NCBI RefSeq assembly: GCF_002797495.1
Contig: NZ_PGEZ01000001.1
Coordinates: forward strand, 2,046,001-2,110,000
Source of the DNA: Mumia flava
GTDB lineage: Bacteria; Actinomycetota; Actinomycetes; Propionibacteriales; Nocardioidaceae
DNA length: 64,000 nucleotides
Reading direction: 5' to 3'
The translations under genes and the position numbers were made by a program. Below, in pieces: positions 40,634 through 51,015 of this stretch (within the stretch, counting starts at the first letter, position 1; the number at the start of each line of letters is the position of its first letter). Below the pieces are notes generated by a model. The model worked only from the letters and a program-made list of their open reading frames with translations. It was not told the DNA's origin and searched no databases.

Positions 40634-42136
40634 GTGGCTGAGCTGTTCATCGACGGGACCTGGCGTGATGCCGGGGACGGAGCGACCCGCCAGATCCGCT
40701 GCCCGGCCGACGGCTCGCTCGTCGTCGCGGTGGCGGAGGCCGGGCCTCGCGATGCCGAGGATGCGGTCCGCGCGGCGCGACGGGCGTTCGACGACGGAGC
40801 GTGGCCGTCGACGTCGTCGCTGGAGCGCGCCCGCATCCTGCACACCGTCGCCGACCTGCTGGAGCGCGACAAGGCCGAGGTGGCGCGGCTCGAGTCGCTG
40901 GACACCGGCAAGCGTCTCGTCGAGTCGGAGTACGACGTCGACGACATCGTCGGGGTGTTCCGTCACTACGCAGGCCTCGCCGGCGCCGAGAGCGGGCGCG
41001 TCGTCGACACCGGCCAGCCGGGAGTGGTCAGCAAGGTCGTGCACGAGCCTGTCGGGGTGTGCTCGCTGATCACCCCGTGGAACTACCCGCTGCTCCAGAC
41101 CGCCTGGAAGGTGGCACCGGCCCTGGCGGCGGGCAACACGTTCGTGCTGAAGCCGAGCGAGCTGACGCCGTCCACCGGGATCTGGCTGATGCGGGCGCTG
41201 AGCGAGGCCGGCGTCCCCGACGGGGTCGCGAACCTCGTGCTCGGCGCCGGCGCCCAGGTCGGCCCGACGCTCACCGAGCACCCGGACGTCGACCTGGTGT
41301 CGTTCACCGGTGGCCTCGCGACGGGCAAGCAGATCATGGCGTCGGCTGCCGGCACCGTGAAGAAGATCGCGCTCGAGCTCGGCGGCAAGAACCCGAACGT
41401 CGTCTTCGCCGACGCCGACCGGGAGACCGCCCTGGACTACGCCCTCACCGCGGTCTTCCTGCACTCCGGGCAGGTCTGCTCCGCAGGTGCGCGCCTGATC
41501 GTCGAGGAGTCGATCCACGACGAGTTCGTCGACGAGCTCGTACGGCGGGCCGCGCGCATCCGCCTGGGCGGTCCGTTCGACGACACCGCCGAGACGGGGC
41601 CGCTGATCAGCGCGGCGCACCGCGACAAGGTCGAGGCGTACGTCGCCGCGGGACTGGCCGAGGGCGCGGTGCTGAGGACCGGCGGAGCGCGTCCCGACGA
41701 CCCGGCGCTCGCCGACGGCTTCTACTACCTGCCGACGATCCTCGACGGCTGCGACGCGTCGATGTCCGTCACGCAGGACGAGTCGTTCGGGCCGGTGCTC
41801 ACCGTCGAGACCTTCGACGGCGACGGCCAGGAGGCATCGGAGGACGCTGCGGTCGCGATCGCGAACGACAGCACGTACGGGCTGGCGGGCGCGGTCTGGA
41901 CCTCGAACGCGGGGCGCGCCGAGCGGGTGGCGGCGCGGCTGCGGATGGGCACCGTCTGGATCAACGACTTCCATCCGTACGTTCCGCAGGCGGAGTGGGG
42001 CGGATACAAGCAGTCGGGGATCGGCCGGGAGCTGGGGATCGCCGGGCTCGAGGAGTACCGCGAGACCAAGCACGTCTGGCACAACATCGATCCGTCGCCG
42101 CAGCGGTGGTTCTCCGGTGACGAGCAGGAGTCGTGA
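40634..42136 (+). CDS. betB: Betaine-aldehyde dehydrogenase
   Basis: 500 residues from GTG 40634. Aldehyde-dehydrogenase residues are all in place: Asn150 in TPWNYP, Lys173 in VLKPSE, Glu248 in [10 protein letters not shown] and nucleophile Cys282 in SGQVCSAG. It oxidises betaine aldehyde to glycine betaine with NAD(P)+. The assignment rests on family likeness and on its operon: the choline dehydrogenase-type GMC gene overlaps its stop, and a BCCT transporter follows. No BetI regulator is adjacent. Confidence 0.9.
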   Translation: MAELFIDGTWRDAGDGATRQIRCPADGSLVVAVAEAGPRDAEDAVRAARRAFDDGAWPSTSSLERARILHTVADLLERDKAEVARLESLDTGKRLVESEYDVDDIVGVFRHYAGLAGAESGRVVDTGQPGVVSKVVHEPVGVCSLITPWNYPLLQTAWKVAPALAAGNTFVLKPSELTPSTGIWLMRALSEAGVPDGVANLVLGAGAQVGPTLTEHPDVDLVSFTGGLATGKQIMASAAGTVKKIALELGGKNPNVVFADADRETALDYALTAVFLHSGQVCSAGARLIVEESIHDEFVDELVRRAARIRLGGPFDDTAETGPLISAAHRDKVEAYVAAGLAEGAVLRTGGARPDDPALADGFYYLPTILDGCDASMSVTQDESFGPVLTVETFDGDGQEASEDAAVAIANDSTYGLAGAVWTSNAGRAERVAARLRMGTVWINDFHPYVPQAEWGGYKQSGIGRELGIAGLEEYRETKHVWHNIDPSPQRWFSGDEQES

Positions 42137-43860
42137 TGACCAAGGCGTACGACATCGTGATCGTCGGGGGCGGCTCGGCCGGCTCCGCACTGGCCAACCG
42201 GCTCAGTGCCGACGAGTCCACGAGCGTGCTCGTGCTCGAGGCGGGCCGCAACGACAACAGGCTCGACCCGTTCATCCACATGCCCGCCGCGCTGCCGTTC
42301 CCGATCGGGAACCGCCTCTACGACTGGAAGTACGAGTCCGAGCCCGAGCCGTACATGGGGGGACGGCGGGTCTACCACGCCCGCGGGAAGGTGCTCGGAG
42401 GCTCCAGCAGCATCAACGGGATGATCTTCCAGCGCGGCAACGCCCTCGACTTCGAGCGCTGGGCCTCCGACCCGGGGATGGCGAGCTGGGACTACGCGCA
42501 CTGCCTGCCGTACTTCAAGCGGATGGAGACGTGCCTCGCGGGTGCCGACGCGTGGCGCGGGGGGAGCGGGCCGCTCGTGCTCGAGCGCGGACCCGCCACC
42601 AACCCGCTGTTCGGTGCGTTCCTCGAGGCGACCGAGCAGGCCGGGTATCCACGGACCGACGACGTCAACGGGTACCGGCAGGAAGGGTTCGCGCCGTTCG
42701 ACCGCAACGTGCACCGGGGGCGCCGGCTCAGCGCGGCACGCGCGTACCTCCACCCCGTGATGAGCCGTCCGAACCTCACCGTCGAGACGCTGGCGCACGT
42801 CACCGGGCTGCGGACCGACGGGACACGGGTGGTCGGGGTCGACTACCTGCGCGCCGGACGCGCGCGTCGCAGCGTGACGGCCGGTGAGGTGATCCTGTGC
42901 GGCGGCGCGATCAACTCGCCCCAGCTCCTCCAGCTCGCCGGGATCGGCCCCGCCGACGAGCTGAGCGCCTTGGGGATCGATCCTCTGGTCGACCTGCCCG
43001 GTGTCGGCTCCAACCTGCAGGACCACCTCGAGGTCTACATCCAGTACGCGAGCAAGCAGCCGGTCTCGATCGCGCCGTGGCTCAAGCACCGGCACAAGCC
43101 GCGGATCGGTGCCGAGTGGATGTTCCTGCGGCGCGGGGTGGGGGCGAGCAACCACTTCGAGGCCGGGGGGTTCGTGCGCAGCAACGACCAGGTCGACTAC
43201 CCCAACCTGATGTTCCACTTCCTGCCGATCGCGATCCGCTACGACGGGTCCCAGCCCGCCGCGGAGCACGGCTACCAGGTGCACATCGGTCCGATGTACT
43301 CCGACTGTCGCGGCACCGTGAGGATCCGCTCGACCGACCCGCGCGAGCACCCGGCGCTGCAGTTCAACTACCTGTCGACCGAGAACGACCGGCGCGAGTG
43401 GATCGAGATGGTCCGGATCGCCCGTGACATCCTCACCCAGCCCGCCTTCGCTGCCTTCAACGCCGGAGAGATCTCGCCCGGGGCCGCGGTGCAGACCGAC
43501 CAGGAGATCCTCGACTGGGTCGCCGCCGACGCCGAGACCGCGCTCCACCCCTCGTGCACCGCGAAGATGGGGACCGGTGACGACAGCGTCCTCGACCCGA
43601 CCAGCATGCGGGTGCACGGCGTCGACGGGCTGCGTGTCGTCGACGCGTCCTCGATGCCCTACATCACCAACGGCAACATCTATGCGCCCGTGATGATGCT
43701 GGCCGAGAAGTCGGCGGACCTGATCCTCGGGAACGAGCCGCTCGCCGCGGCGACCGACGTGCCCTTCTACCGCTACCGCGACGACACCCCGCTGTACCCG
43801 CCCGGCGACCCCCGCAACCAGCCGGCTCCGCCGGCCCAGCCAGAACGGACGAGCAGATGA
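42133..43860 (+). CDS. betA: Choline dehydrogenase-type GMC oxidoreductase
   Basis: 575 residues from ATG 42133 (an adjacent second ATG is at 42136). FAD site [16 protein letters not shown] (9-24) and [12 protein letters not shown] signature 1 around [20 protein letters not shown] and signature 2 [16 protein letters not shown], then the C-terminal [11 protein letters not shown] with the catalytic His and a later Asn. It should oxidise choline to betaine aldehyde at the membrane. Overlaps betB and the transporter gene by 4 bp at each end. Confidence 0.92.
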   Translation: MMTKAYDIVIVGGGSAGSALANRLSADESTSVLVLEAGRNDNRLDPFIHMPAALPFPIGNRLYDWKYESEPEPYMGGRRVYHARGKVLGGSSSINGMIFQRGNALDFERWASDPGMASWDYAHCLPYFKRMETCLAGADAWRGGSGPLVLERGPATNPLFGAFLEATEQAGYPRTDDVNGYRQEGFAPFDRNVHRGRRLSAARAYLHPVMSRPNLTVETLAHVTGLRTDGTRVVGVDYLRAGRARRSVTAGEVILCGGAINSPQLLQLAGIGPADELSALGIDPLVDLPGVGSNLQDHLEVYIQYASKQPVSIAPWLKHRHKPRIGAEWMFLRRGVGASNHFEAGGFVRSNDQVDYPNLMFHFLPIAIRYDGSQPAAEHGYQVHIGPMYSDCRGTVRIRSTDPREHPALQFNYLSTENDRREWIEMVRIARDILTQPAFAAFNAGEISPGAAVQTDQEILDWVAADAETALHPSCTAKMGTGDDSVLDPTSMRVHGVDGLRVVDASSMPYITNGNIYAPVMMLAEKSADLILGNEPLAAATDVPFYRYRDDTPLYPPGDPRNQPAPPAQPERTSR

Positions 43861-45947
43861 GCACCGAGGTACCGACCCAACCGAACCCGAGCAGCGAGCC
43901 CCCCACGAGCGACGGCGAGCGCCGGTGGTGGCACTTCCTCACCGCCGGTCCGCCCGTACGCAAGCCCGTCTTCGTCTCCTCCGTGGTCGGCGTCCTCGTG
44001 ATGGCCATCTGGGCGATGGTGGCGCCGGAGCGTGCCGAGGCCGTCCTCGGCGACACGGTGGGCTGGGTCGTCGACGTGTTCGGCTGGTTCTACGTCGCGC
44101 TCACCACGGTCGTGCTCGTGTTCGTGCTGTACCTCGCGCTGTCGCGGTACGGCAGGATCAAGCTGGGCCCGGACCACTCGAAGCCGCAGTTCTCGACGTT
44201 CGCCTGGGCATCGATGCTGTTCGCCGCCGGGATCGGGACCGACGTGATGTTCTTCGCCGTCGCCGAGCCGGTCAGCCAGTACATGGCTCCGCCGACCGGT
44301 GATGCGGAGACGATCGAGGCTGCACGGGAGGCCACGGTCTGGACCCTGTTCCACTACGGCATCTCCGGCTGGGCGCTGTACGCCCTGATGGGGCTGGCTC
44401 TCGGCTACTTCACCTACCGGCTCAACCTGCCGCTGGCCGTCCGCTCCGCGCTGTACCCGATCTTCGGCAAGCGGATCGACGGCGGGATCGGCCACGTGGT
44501 CGACACGGCCGCGGTGCTCGGCACCATCTTCGGGGTCGCGACGAGCCTGGGCATCGGGGTCGTCTTCCTCAACCAGGGCCTGAACATCCTCTTCGACGTC
44601 CCGGTCGGGCTCGGCGCGCAGATCGCCCTGATCGTGCTGGCGGTCGCGATGGCGGCCATCTCGGCGACGACCGGGATCGACAAGGGCATCCGGCTCCTGT
44701 CGCAGCTCAACGTGATCCTGGCGCTCGGACTGGCTGCCTGGGTCCTGATCACCGGACGGACGAGCTTCATCCTGAACGCGATCGTGATGAACGTCGGGGA
44801 CTACGTCCAGACCTTCGCGACCCGCACGATGGAGACGTTCGCCTTCGAGGGCGCGGAGGCGACCGAGTGGATGTCCTTCTGGACCCTGTTCTTCTGGGCG
44901 TGGTGGATCGCCTGGGCCTCGTTCGTCGGGCTGTTCCTCGCGCGCATCTCCCGCGGTCGTACGATCGGCCAGTTCGTCGCGGGGACGATGCTCATCCCGT
45001 TCAGCTACATCCTGATGTGGATCTCGATCTTCGGGAACGCCGCCCTCGACCGGATCCGTGAGGGCGACGCGGACTTCGCCGAGACCGCGCTCGCCTCACC
45101 CGAGGCGGGCTTCTACGACCTTCTGGAGAGCTACCCGCTCTCGGGTGTCGTCATCTTCGTCTCCGTCCTCGTCGGCCTGCTCTTCTACGTGACCTCGGCC
45201 GACTCCGGCGCCCTCGTGATGGCCAACCTGTCGTCGAGGCTCCGCTCGGTCCAGGACGACGCGGCGCCGTGGCTCCGGATCGTCTGGGCGTCGGCGACCG
45301 GTCTGCTCACGATCGCGGTGCTCGCGGTCGGCGGCATCTACGCCCTCCAGTACGCGACCGTGATCTTCGGCCTGCCTTTCGCCTTCGTGATCGTGCTCGT
45401 GATGGTCGGCTTCATGAAGGCGCTGCGCGTCGAGGGCCGCTGGGCAGCCTCGGGCGAGCACGCGCTGCCCCTGATGCTGTCGGCTCGCGGCGGCTTCGGC
45501 CCGGACCACGAGAGTGCGTCGTGGAAGGCCCGCCTGTCGCGCGCGGTCGACTTCGCGGAGGAGGACGAGGCGGTCGCGTTCCAGGACTCGGTGGTGACCC
45601 CTGCGCTGGAGCAGGTCGCGGCGCAGCTCGAGGCCGAGGGTGTTCCGTCGGGTGTCTCGAGCGGCGTCGGCGACGGCGACGACGAGACGGAGGGCGGCCG
45701 GCTGCCCTGGGTCGAGCTGCGGACGACGGCGGAGCGCCCGTTCGTCTACCGCGTCCAGCTCACCGAGTCGCCGGTCCCGACGTACGGCGGGCGGATGATC
45801 GGCGACCGCGACCGGTACGCACGCCTCGAGGTGCACACGGCCGACGGCGGTCAGGACTACGACGTGATGGGCTACTCGACGTCGCAGATCATCCACGACT
45901 GCCTCGACCAGTACGAGCGGCACCTGGAGTTCCTCCGCCTGGCGTGA
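43857..45947 (+). CDS. betT: BCCT-family choline/betaine transporter
   Basis: 696 residues. Twelve helices; the BCCT signature region [20 protein letters not shown] then [20 protein letters not shown] is clear, as is [20 protein letters not shown] long hydrophilic C-terminus (about 540-696) resembles E. coli BetT, where it tunes activity to osmolarity. Proton- or sodium-driven choline uptake is likely. Third gene of the betB-betA-betT operon, so import and oxidation of choline are encoded together. Confidence 0.92.
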   Translation: MSTEVPTQPNPSSEPPTSDGERRWWHFLTAGPPVRKPVFVSSVVGVLVMAIWAMVAPERAEAVLGDTVGWVVDVFGWFYVALTTVVLVFVLYLALSRYGRIKLGPDHSKPQFSTFAWASMLFAAGIGTDVMFFAVAEPVSQYMAPPTGDAETIEAAREATVWTLFHYGISGWALYALMGLALGYFTYRLNLPLAVRSALYPIFGKRIDGGIGHVVDTAAVLGTIFGVATSLGIGVVFLNQGLNILFDVPVGLGAQIALIVLAVAMAAISATTGIDKGIRLLSQLNVILALGLAAWVLITGRTSFILNAIVMNVGDYVQTFATRTMETFAFEGAEATEWMSFWTLFFWAWWIAWASFVGLFLARISRGRTIGQFVAGTMLIPFSYILMWISIFGNAALDRIREGDADFAETALASPEAGFYDLLESYPLSGVVIFVSVLVGLLFYVTSADSGALVMANLSSRLRSVQDDAAPWLRIVWASATGLLTIAVLAVGGIYALQYATVIFGLPFAFVIVLVMVGFMKALRVEGRWAASGEHALPLMLSARGGFGPDHESASWKARLSRAVDFAEEDEAVAFQDSVVTPALEQVAAQLEAEGVPSGVSSGVGDGDDETEGGRLPWVELRTTAERPFVYRVQLTESPVPTYGGRMIGDRDRYARLEVHTADGGQDYDVMGYSTSQIIHDCLDQYERHLEFLRLA

Positions 45948-45973
45948 CGCGCTGCAGGGCCGCGCGGGAGCTC

Positions 45974-47071
45974 CTACGCCGTCGTACCGCCGCGCAGCTG
46001 CGCCGACAGCGGGCAGTCGAACGGGTCGCGGGCGCGCAGCCCTACGTTGTTCAGGTAGTCGACCACGATGGCGTACGAGCGGAACAGACCGACCTCCGTG
46101 TAGGGGATGCCTTCACGGGCGCAGTACTCGCGCACGATCGGCTGTGCCTTCTTCAGATGGGGGCGTGCCATCGACGGGAAGAGGTGGTGCTCGATCTGGT
46201 AGTTGAGCCCACCCATCAACAGGTCGACGAACGGGCCGCCGCGCACGTTTCGTGAGACCAGCACCTGGCGCCGCAGGAAGTCCAGCTTCATGCTTTCCGG
46301 CACGGTCGGCATGCCCTTGTGGTTCGGGGCGAACGACATCCCGAGCAGCACGCCGAACACCGCCATCTGGATCGCGAAGAACGCCGCGGCGAGCCCCGGC
46401 GGGAGCACGAGCACCAGCACCACCACGTACGCGGCGAGGCGAGTCGTGACCAGCGTGAGCTCGACGCGACGCCACGGGTGCCGAGCGGACGGGAAGGCGA
46501 GACTGCGGACGCTGGCGGCGTGCAGATTGAGTCCTTCGAGGGTGAGGAGCGGGAAGAAGAGCCATCCCTGGCGTCGTGCGAACCAGCGGGCGAACGCGCT
46601 CCGTCGGCCGTCCACGACCGCGGGGGTGAAGGCGAGCGCGCCGGGTGCGATGTCGGGGTCGACGCCTTCCTGGTTCGGCCCTCGGTGGTGCTGGTTGTGC
46701 TTGGCGCGCCACCACGCGTGGCTGAGTCCGGCGAACCCCCCGGCGAGGACGCGCGCGGTCCAAGCGTTCCAGGCTGCGGAGCGGAACATCTGGCGGTGCG
46801 CCGCATCGTGCCCGAGGAAGCCGAACTGCGTGATGACGGCGCCGAGGCCGGCGGCGACGAGCAGCTGCCACCAGGAGTGGCCGATGAAGCCGAACGCGAC
46901 CCACAGCCCGGCGAATGCCGTGATCGTGAGCAGGATCCGTGCCCAGTACCAGCCATGACGCCGGTCGAGCAGCCCGTGGCCTCGAACCTCGGCCAGCAGG
47001 TCGGAGAAGCGCGCTGTGTAGGGAGAGGTGGCGTCCCCGCTCGTGCCGGTCGGCGTCAGCTGCACGGTCAT
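45974..47071 (-). CDS. Membrane fatty-acid desaturase (front-end/DesA3-like)
   Basis: 365 residues. Three His boxes: GHDAAH (88-92 HDAAH), KHNQHH (125-129 HNQHH) and NYQIEHH (292-296 QIEHH). The Q in the third box is typical of front-end and linoleoyl-CoA-type desaturases and of mycobacterial DesA3. Four membrane helices. It needs O2, a reductase and an electron carrier, none of which is adjacent. It probably introduces a double bond in acyl-CoA or phospholipid acyl chains. Confidence 0.92.
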   Translation of the reverse strand: MTVQLTPTGTSGDATSPYTARFSDLLAEVRGHGLLDRRHGWYWARILLTITAFAGLWVAFGFIGHSWWQLLVAAGLGAVITQFGFLGHDAAHRQMFRSAAWNAWTARVLAGGFAGLSHAWWRAKHNQHHRGPNQEGVDPDIAPGALAFTPAVVDGRRSAFARWFARRQGWLFFPLLTLEGLNLHAASVRSLAFPSARHPWRRVELTLVTTRLAAYVVVLVLVLPPGLAAAFFAIQMAVFGVLLGMSFAPNHKGMPTVPESMKLDFLRRQVLVSRNVRGGPFVDLLMGGLNYQIEHHLFPSMARPHLKKAQPIVREYCAREGIPYTEVGLFRSYAIVVDYLNNVGLRARDPFDCPLSAQLRGGTTA

Positions 47072-47347
47072 GGGGCGGACCTCGTTCCGTCGGGTTGCAC
47101 GGCGTGTGCATCGATCTCGACGCTAGGAGCGATCAGCGGGTGCATCGAGGGGCCTGGACGGTGGATCGTGGTGGTGCCAGCACCCTTGTCCCCCCGTGCT
47201 CCCGTTCGAGGGCCGTGCCGTTGACTGTACGGGTCACCCCTCGGCGTGTCCGATGGCGACGCCGCACTCGCTCGACGTCCTGCGTGTCGGTGCGGCGTGG
47301 TTCGATGCTCGCAGTGGGACGGACCGCAGCGAGGCGAGGGAGCCGAC
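47072..47347. other. 276-bp intergenic region between desaturase and VOC gene
   Basis: Divergent spacer, unusually long for this window. TAGCGT on the minus strand (near 47128-47133) is a plausible desaturase -10, giving a short leader. TTGACT near 47221 and short direct GTCGG-type repeats are present, but I see no strong palindrome and no convincing small gene. Confidence 0.35.
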
Positions 47348-47809
47348 ATGAGCCGTGACGTGCAGATCACCTTCGACGCTCACGATCCTCGTGGGCTGTC
47401 CACGTTCTGGCGGGACGTCCTCGGCTACGTCCATCCGCCGCCCCCGGGCACAGAGCTCGCCGAGGGAGCCGATCCGCTCGCGGCGTGGGACGAGTTCCTC
47501 GCGGGCCTCGGGGTCCCGGAGGCGCAGCGCAACACCCGCTCGGCGATCGAGGACCCGGACGGCACCGGTCCGCGGCTGTTCTTCCAGCAAGTTCCGGAGG
47601 ACAAGGTCGTCAAGAACCGTCTGCACCTCGACGTCCGGGTCGCTCCTGGTCTGGCGGGCACGGAGCGGATGGTCGCGCTCGAGGCCGAGTGCGAGCGGCT
47701 CGTGGCGCTCGGCGCGAGCCGGGTCCGTCGGTTCGAGCCGGACCCGCCGATGGAGACCGGCTTCATCGTGATGGCCGACCCCGAGGGCAACGAGTTCTGC
47801 CTGGACTGA
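47348..47809 (+). CDS. VOC-family protein
   Basis: 153 residues from ATG 47348, with GAGGGAG ahead. QITFDAHDPRGLSTFWRDVL opens the module, SAIEDPDGTGPRLFFQQVPE and then VKNRLHLDVRV form the middle, and GFIVMADPEGNEFCLD closes it. The layout equals one half of the two-module protein at 20912. Substrate unknown. Confidence 0.87.
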   Translation: MSRDVQITFDAHDPRGLSTFWRDVLGYVHPPPPGTELAEGADPLAAWDEFLAGLGVPEAQRNTRSAIEDPDGTGPRLFFQQVPEDKVVKNRLHLDVRVAPGLAGTERMVALEAECERLVALGASRVRRFEPDPPMETGFIVMADPEGNEFCLD

Positions 47810-47829
47810 GGCGAGCGCGGGTCGGGATG

Positions 47830-48498
47830 CTAGTCGTGCGTCGGCACGCGGTCACCGGTCGGGTCGACTGCGACCGTGTCCTCGAGGCCGTGTCCGCCGA
47901 GCGGGTCGCTGTGCCACTCCTCCAGCGACCATCGGGACCCGTCGGTCCGCAGCGTGGCCATCCCGGTGTTGAGCAGCGGCATCCCGTCGGCCCGCTCCAC
48001 GTCGATCCCGGCGGCGATCGCACTGAACACACGGATGGCCGCGCCGTGGGAGACCACGGCGACCGTCGCGTCGTCGTCGTGCGCCCCGACGACGGCGTCG
48101 ATCGCCTCGGCGTACCGCCCGAGGAAGTGGTGCCCGTCCGGGCCGCCCGGCATCGCGTGCCCGAGATCGCCGGTCATCCACGCCGCCAGCGTGTCGATGT
48201 AGGCCTGGCGGGCATCGGGGTCGCGACGCAGCTCCAGCTCGCCGGCCGAGATCTCCTCCAGCCCCGGCCGTACGACCACGTCCAGGCGCCGGACCGACGC
48301 GAGCGGGGCTGCGGTCATCTGGGTCCGGACCAGCCGCGACGCGTAGATCCCCGCGACGGGGACGTCGGCGAGCGCCTCGGGCACCGCCTGGGCCTGGGCC
48401 TGGCCGAGCGGGGTGAGCTCCGCACCGGGGATCGCCGTGTCGAGCGCACCCGAGACGTTGTTGGTGGTCTGGCCGTGTCGGATCAGCAGCAAGCGCAC
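47830..48498 (-). CDS. Histidine-phosphatase (phosphoglycerate-mutase-like) protein
   Basis: 222 residues from GTG 48498. LLLIRHGQTTNN gives the phosphorylated His8; LTPLGQAQAQAVPEALADVP, AGIYASRLVRTQMTAAPLA and VAVVSHGAAIRVFSAIAAG give the second Arg and second His. Broad-specificity phosphatase of the GpmB/CobC type; substrate unknown. TACGAT (minus, 48511-48506) lies seven bases before the GTG, consistent with a leaderless mRNA. Confidence 0.9.
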   Translation of the reverse strand: MRLLLIRHGQTTNNVSGALDTAIPGAELTPLGQAQAQAVPEALADVPVAGIYASRLVRTQMTAAPLASVRRLDVVVRPGLEEISAGELELRRDPDARQAYIDTLAAWMTGDLGHAMPGGPDGHHFLGRYAEAIDAVVGAHDDDATVAVVSHGAAIRVFSAIAAGIDVERADGMPLLNTGMATLRTDGSRWSLEEWHSDPLGGHGLEDTVAVDPTGDRVPTHD

Positions 48499-48522
48499 GC
48501 TGTCGATCGTACGGAGGGGTGC

Positions 48523-49218
48523 TCAGGCTGCGGGCAGCGTGCTCGCCAGCCAGCGCTCGGTGATCGACCACGCCGCCGCGCTCGCCTCCGCGTGGTGCGC
48601 GACGAAGTCGTCGTTGTCGAAGGCGTGACCGGCCCCGGGATGGACGTGGAGCTCGACGGGACCGCCGGTCGAGACGCTGACCCGGATCTTCTCCACCGTC
48701 TCCGGCGGGATGTAGGTGTCGGCGTCACCGAAGTGGTGCAGGCTCGGCGCCTCGATCGCCGGGACCGCCTCGATCAGCGACGGGAGGGCGGAGCCGTAGT
48801 AGGACACGAGCGCGTCGACCGGGGAGCCTGCCGCCACGGCGTACGCCAGGCCGCCGCCGAAGCAGAAGCCGACCACGCCGACACCGGCGTCGACCTCAGC
48901 GCGCTCGCGCAACGCGGACAGCGCAGCGGTCGCGTCGGCGACGGCCAGGTCCCAGTCCGCGCGACCGGCGACGGCGAGGGCCTCGTCCAGCATGTCCGGA
49001 CCGGTCGCGACCTCGCTGACTCCGAGCCGCCAGAAGATCTCCGGCGCGAGCACGACGTACCCGAGGGCGGCGAGGTCGGCGGCGCGGCGCCGGATGTAGG
49101 CGCTGACACCGAAGATCTCCTGCACCAGCAGGATCCCCGGCCCACGGCCCGTCTCCGGGAGCCAGAGGTGGGCCGGCATGGCGCCGTCGTCGGTCTCGAC
49201 CTTCACGCGTTCGCTCAC
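48523..49218 (-). CDS. Dienelactone-hydrolase-family protein
   Basis: 231 residues from GTG 49218. Nucleophile Cys119 in GFCFGGG, Glu34 in LVQEIFGV, Asp in FGDADTYIP and His in GAGHAFDND: the full Cys-His-Asp triad of dienelactone hydrolases. These open lactone rings in aromatic breakdown, though many paralogues act elsewhere. No aromatic-pathway genes are adjacent. Twenty-four bases upstream of the phosphatase start, on the same strand. Confidence 0.9.
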   Translation of the reverse strand: MSERVKVETDDGAMPAHLWLPETGRGPGILLVQEIFGVSAYIRRRAADLAALGYVVLAPEIFWRLGVSEVATGPDMLDEALAVAGRADWDLAVADATAALSALRERAEVDAGVGVVGFCFGGGLAYAVAAGSPVDALVSYYGSALPSLIEAVPAIEAPSLHHFGDADTYIPPETVEKIRVSVSTGGPVELHVHPGAGHAFDNDDFVAHHAEASAAAWSITERWLASTLPAA

Positions 49219-49254
49219 ACCCGTGAGTATGCCGCCTGCGTCCGGGGCCGGCCG

Positions 49255-50103
49255 TCAGCGATCGGTCGCGTCGGCGAGACGCACCGCGGCGTCGGCGACC
49301 CGGGGCCCGAACATCACCGGGTCGTTGTGCCCGGCGCCGTCGATGACCTCGTGCTCGACCAGGGTGCCCGCGGCCTCGGCGACCCGCGCACTCTGCTCGG
49401 GCGGGACGATCGTGTCGGCGTCGCCGGAGACGACCGTGACGGGGACGGAGCTGTCCGAGAGCCGGCTCGCGACCTCGAACCGGTCACGGAGGAGCCACCG
49501 CACCGGGAGGTACGGGTAGTGGTGCGAGCCGACCTCGGTGAGTGAGACGAACGGCGACCGCAGCAGGATCGCGGCGGGTGGGACCTCGGCCTGGAGCTCC
49601 GCCACGACACCGCACCCGAGCGACTCCCCGAGGTACAGCGTCCGCGCGGGAGGGTATCCCCGCGACGCGAGTGCGCCGACGGCTGCGCGGGCGTCGGAGA
49701 GCAGTCCTTCCTCGGTCGGGTCGCCCGGATTCCCTCCGTAGCCGCGGTAGTCCATCAGGAGCACGGCGAAGCCGCGTGCACGCAGCGCCTCGGCGAGGTC
49801 GGCTCGCCCGGCACGATGACCTCCGTTGCCGGGCGCGACCAGCACGGCCAGGTCGCGGTCGGCGGCTGGAGCAGGCGGCACGAACCATGCGGCGAGCTCG
49901 AGCCCGTCGCTGGTGGTGAAGGTGACGTCCGTGGCGCCGGCGATCACACGATCCGCCGGCGGAGGGGCGCTCGCGTCGGGGAAGTAGATCAGGGTCCGCT
50001 GCATCGACCACACCAACGCCACCACCGCTCCGAGGACTCCGAGGACGACCGCACTCACGACAGCGGTCCGGACCGCGCGCTGCCGAGGGGTCCGTGACGT
50101 CAT
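49255..50103 (-). CDS. Membrane-anchored alpha/beta hydrolase (BEM46/ABHD12-13-like)
   Basis: 282 residues from ATG 50103. One N-terminal helix (12-33) then IYFPD-type loop, GYGGNPGDPTEEGLLSDARA and nucleophile Ser161 in LGESLGCGV, Asp in VSGDADTIVPPEQSARV and His in GAGHND. These features are those of the BEM46/ABHD13 group of lipid esterases or thioesterases facing the outside or membrane. Substrate unknown. Confidence 0.87.
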   Translation of the reverse strand: MTSRTPRQRAVRTAVVSAVVLGVLGAVVALVWSMQRTLIYFPDASAPPPADRVIAGATDVTFTTSDGLELAAWFVPPAPAADRDLAVLVAPGNGGHRAGRADLAEALRARGFAVLLMDYRGYGGNPGDPTEEGLLSDARAAVGALASRGYPPARTLYLGESLGCGVVAELQAEVPPAAILLRSPFVSLTEVGSHHYPYLPVRWLLRDRFEVASRLSDSSVPVTVVSGDADTIVPPEQSARVAEAAGTLVEHEVIDGAGHNDPVMFGPRVADAAVRLADATDR

Positions 50104-50176
50104 CCCTCCATGGTGCGGCGGTTCCAGGGTCGGCGCCGCTGTGCGCGCGGGCGCGGTGGGCGCCACGATGGGTCGG

Positions 50177-50830
50177 GTGAGCACTCTCAACGGACGACAG
50201 ATCGCCGAGCACGGGCTCGACGGGTGGGCCTTCCTCGTCGGCGGGCTCCAGACCCGGATCGAGACCGGATCGTTCGCGGCCGGGCTCGCCCTGGTCGACG
50301 CGATCGGCGCGGAGGCGGAGCGGGCGCAGCACCATCCCGATGTCGACCTGCGCTACCCGCACGTCGACGTGCGTCTGACCAGCCACGACGTCGGCGGCGT
50401 CAGCGATCGCGACGTCGCGATGGCACGCGCGATCGCCGACCTCGCGCAGTCGGCCGGGCACCGGTTGGACGCGACCGCGGTGAGCCTGGTCGAGATGGGC
50501 CTCGACACCCCCGACCGTACGGTCGTGATGCCGTTCTGGGCGGCGGTGCTGGCGTACGAGGCCCCGGGAGGTGATGCCGACGACGAGGTCCGCGACCCCG
50601 CCGGGGCAGGGCCGACCGTGTGGTTCCAACCCTCGGGCAGCGAGGAGCCGCGACAGCGTTGGCACCCCGACGTGTGGGTCGACCCGTCGCAGGTCGAGCC
50701 GCGGATCGAGGCGGCGCTCGCGGCCGGTGGTTCGCTGGTCAGCGACGCGGAGGCGCCGTCGTTCTGGGTGCTGGCCGATCCGGAGGGCAACCGGGTCTGC
50801 CTGTGCACCTGGCAGGATCGCGAGTCGTGA
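50177..50830 (+). CDS. Pterin carbinolamine dehydratase-like domain fused to a VOC domain
   Basis: 217 residues from GTG 50177 (ATG 50168 is an alternative; CACGAT at 50164-50169 suits the GTG). Residues 1-92 carry the PCD motif: AQHHPDVDLRYPHVDVRLTS then HDVGGVSDRDVAMARAI, with the His52-His53, His62 and His70 set that dehydrates 4a-hydroxy-tetrahydropterin. Residues 108-215 form a short VOC module ending FWVLADPEGNRVCLCTWQD. No pterin-dependent hydroxylase is nearby, so the fused protein may act on another compound. Coupled to a tiny membrane protein by GTGA. Confidence 0.82.
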   Translation: MSTLNGRQIAEHGLDGWAFLVGGLQTRIETGSFAAGLALVDAIGAEAERAQHHPDVDLRYPHVDVRLTSHDVGGVSDRDVAMARAIADLAQSAGHRLDATAVSLVEMGLDTPDRTVVMPFWAAVLAYEAPGGDADDEVRDPAGAGPTVWFQPSGSEEPRQRWHPDVWVDPSQVEPRIEAALAAGGSLVSDAEAPSFWVLADPEGNRVCLCTWQDRES

Positions 50831-50988
50831 ACCGGATCCCGCTGCCGAACCTCCTCCTCGTTCTCGCCCTGCTCTGCCTCGTACTGAGCATCGTGGTGAC
50901 GAACAGCGTCCTCACCCTGCTCGTCTCGGCCGTCGGTCTCGCGCTCCTGGTCGCGGCGATCGTGCTGCGGGCACGCGAGCGGAACTGA
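50827..50988 (+). CDS. Tiny two-helix membrane protein
   Basis: 53 residues from GTG 50827, overlapping the previous stop. After NRIPLPN come two hydrophobic stretches (about 8-26 and 29-46) and a basic end ARERN. No family recognised. The frame, the overlap and the codon use support expression, but it is too small to be certain. Confidence 0.55.
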   Translation: MNRIPLPNLLLVLALLCLVLSIVVTNSVLTLLVSAVGLALLVAAIVLRARERN

Positions 50989-51015
50989 CCGCGCCGCCCC
51001 GACGACGACCGACGC

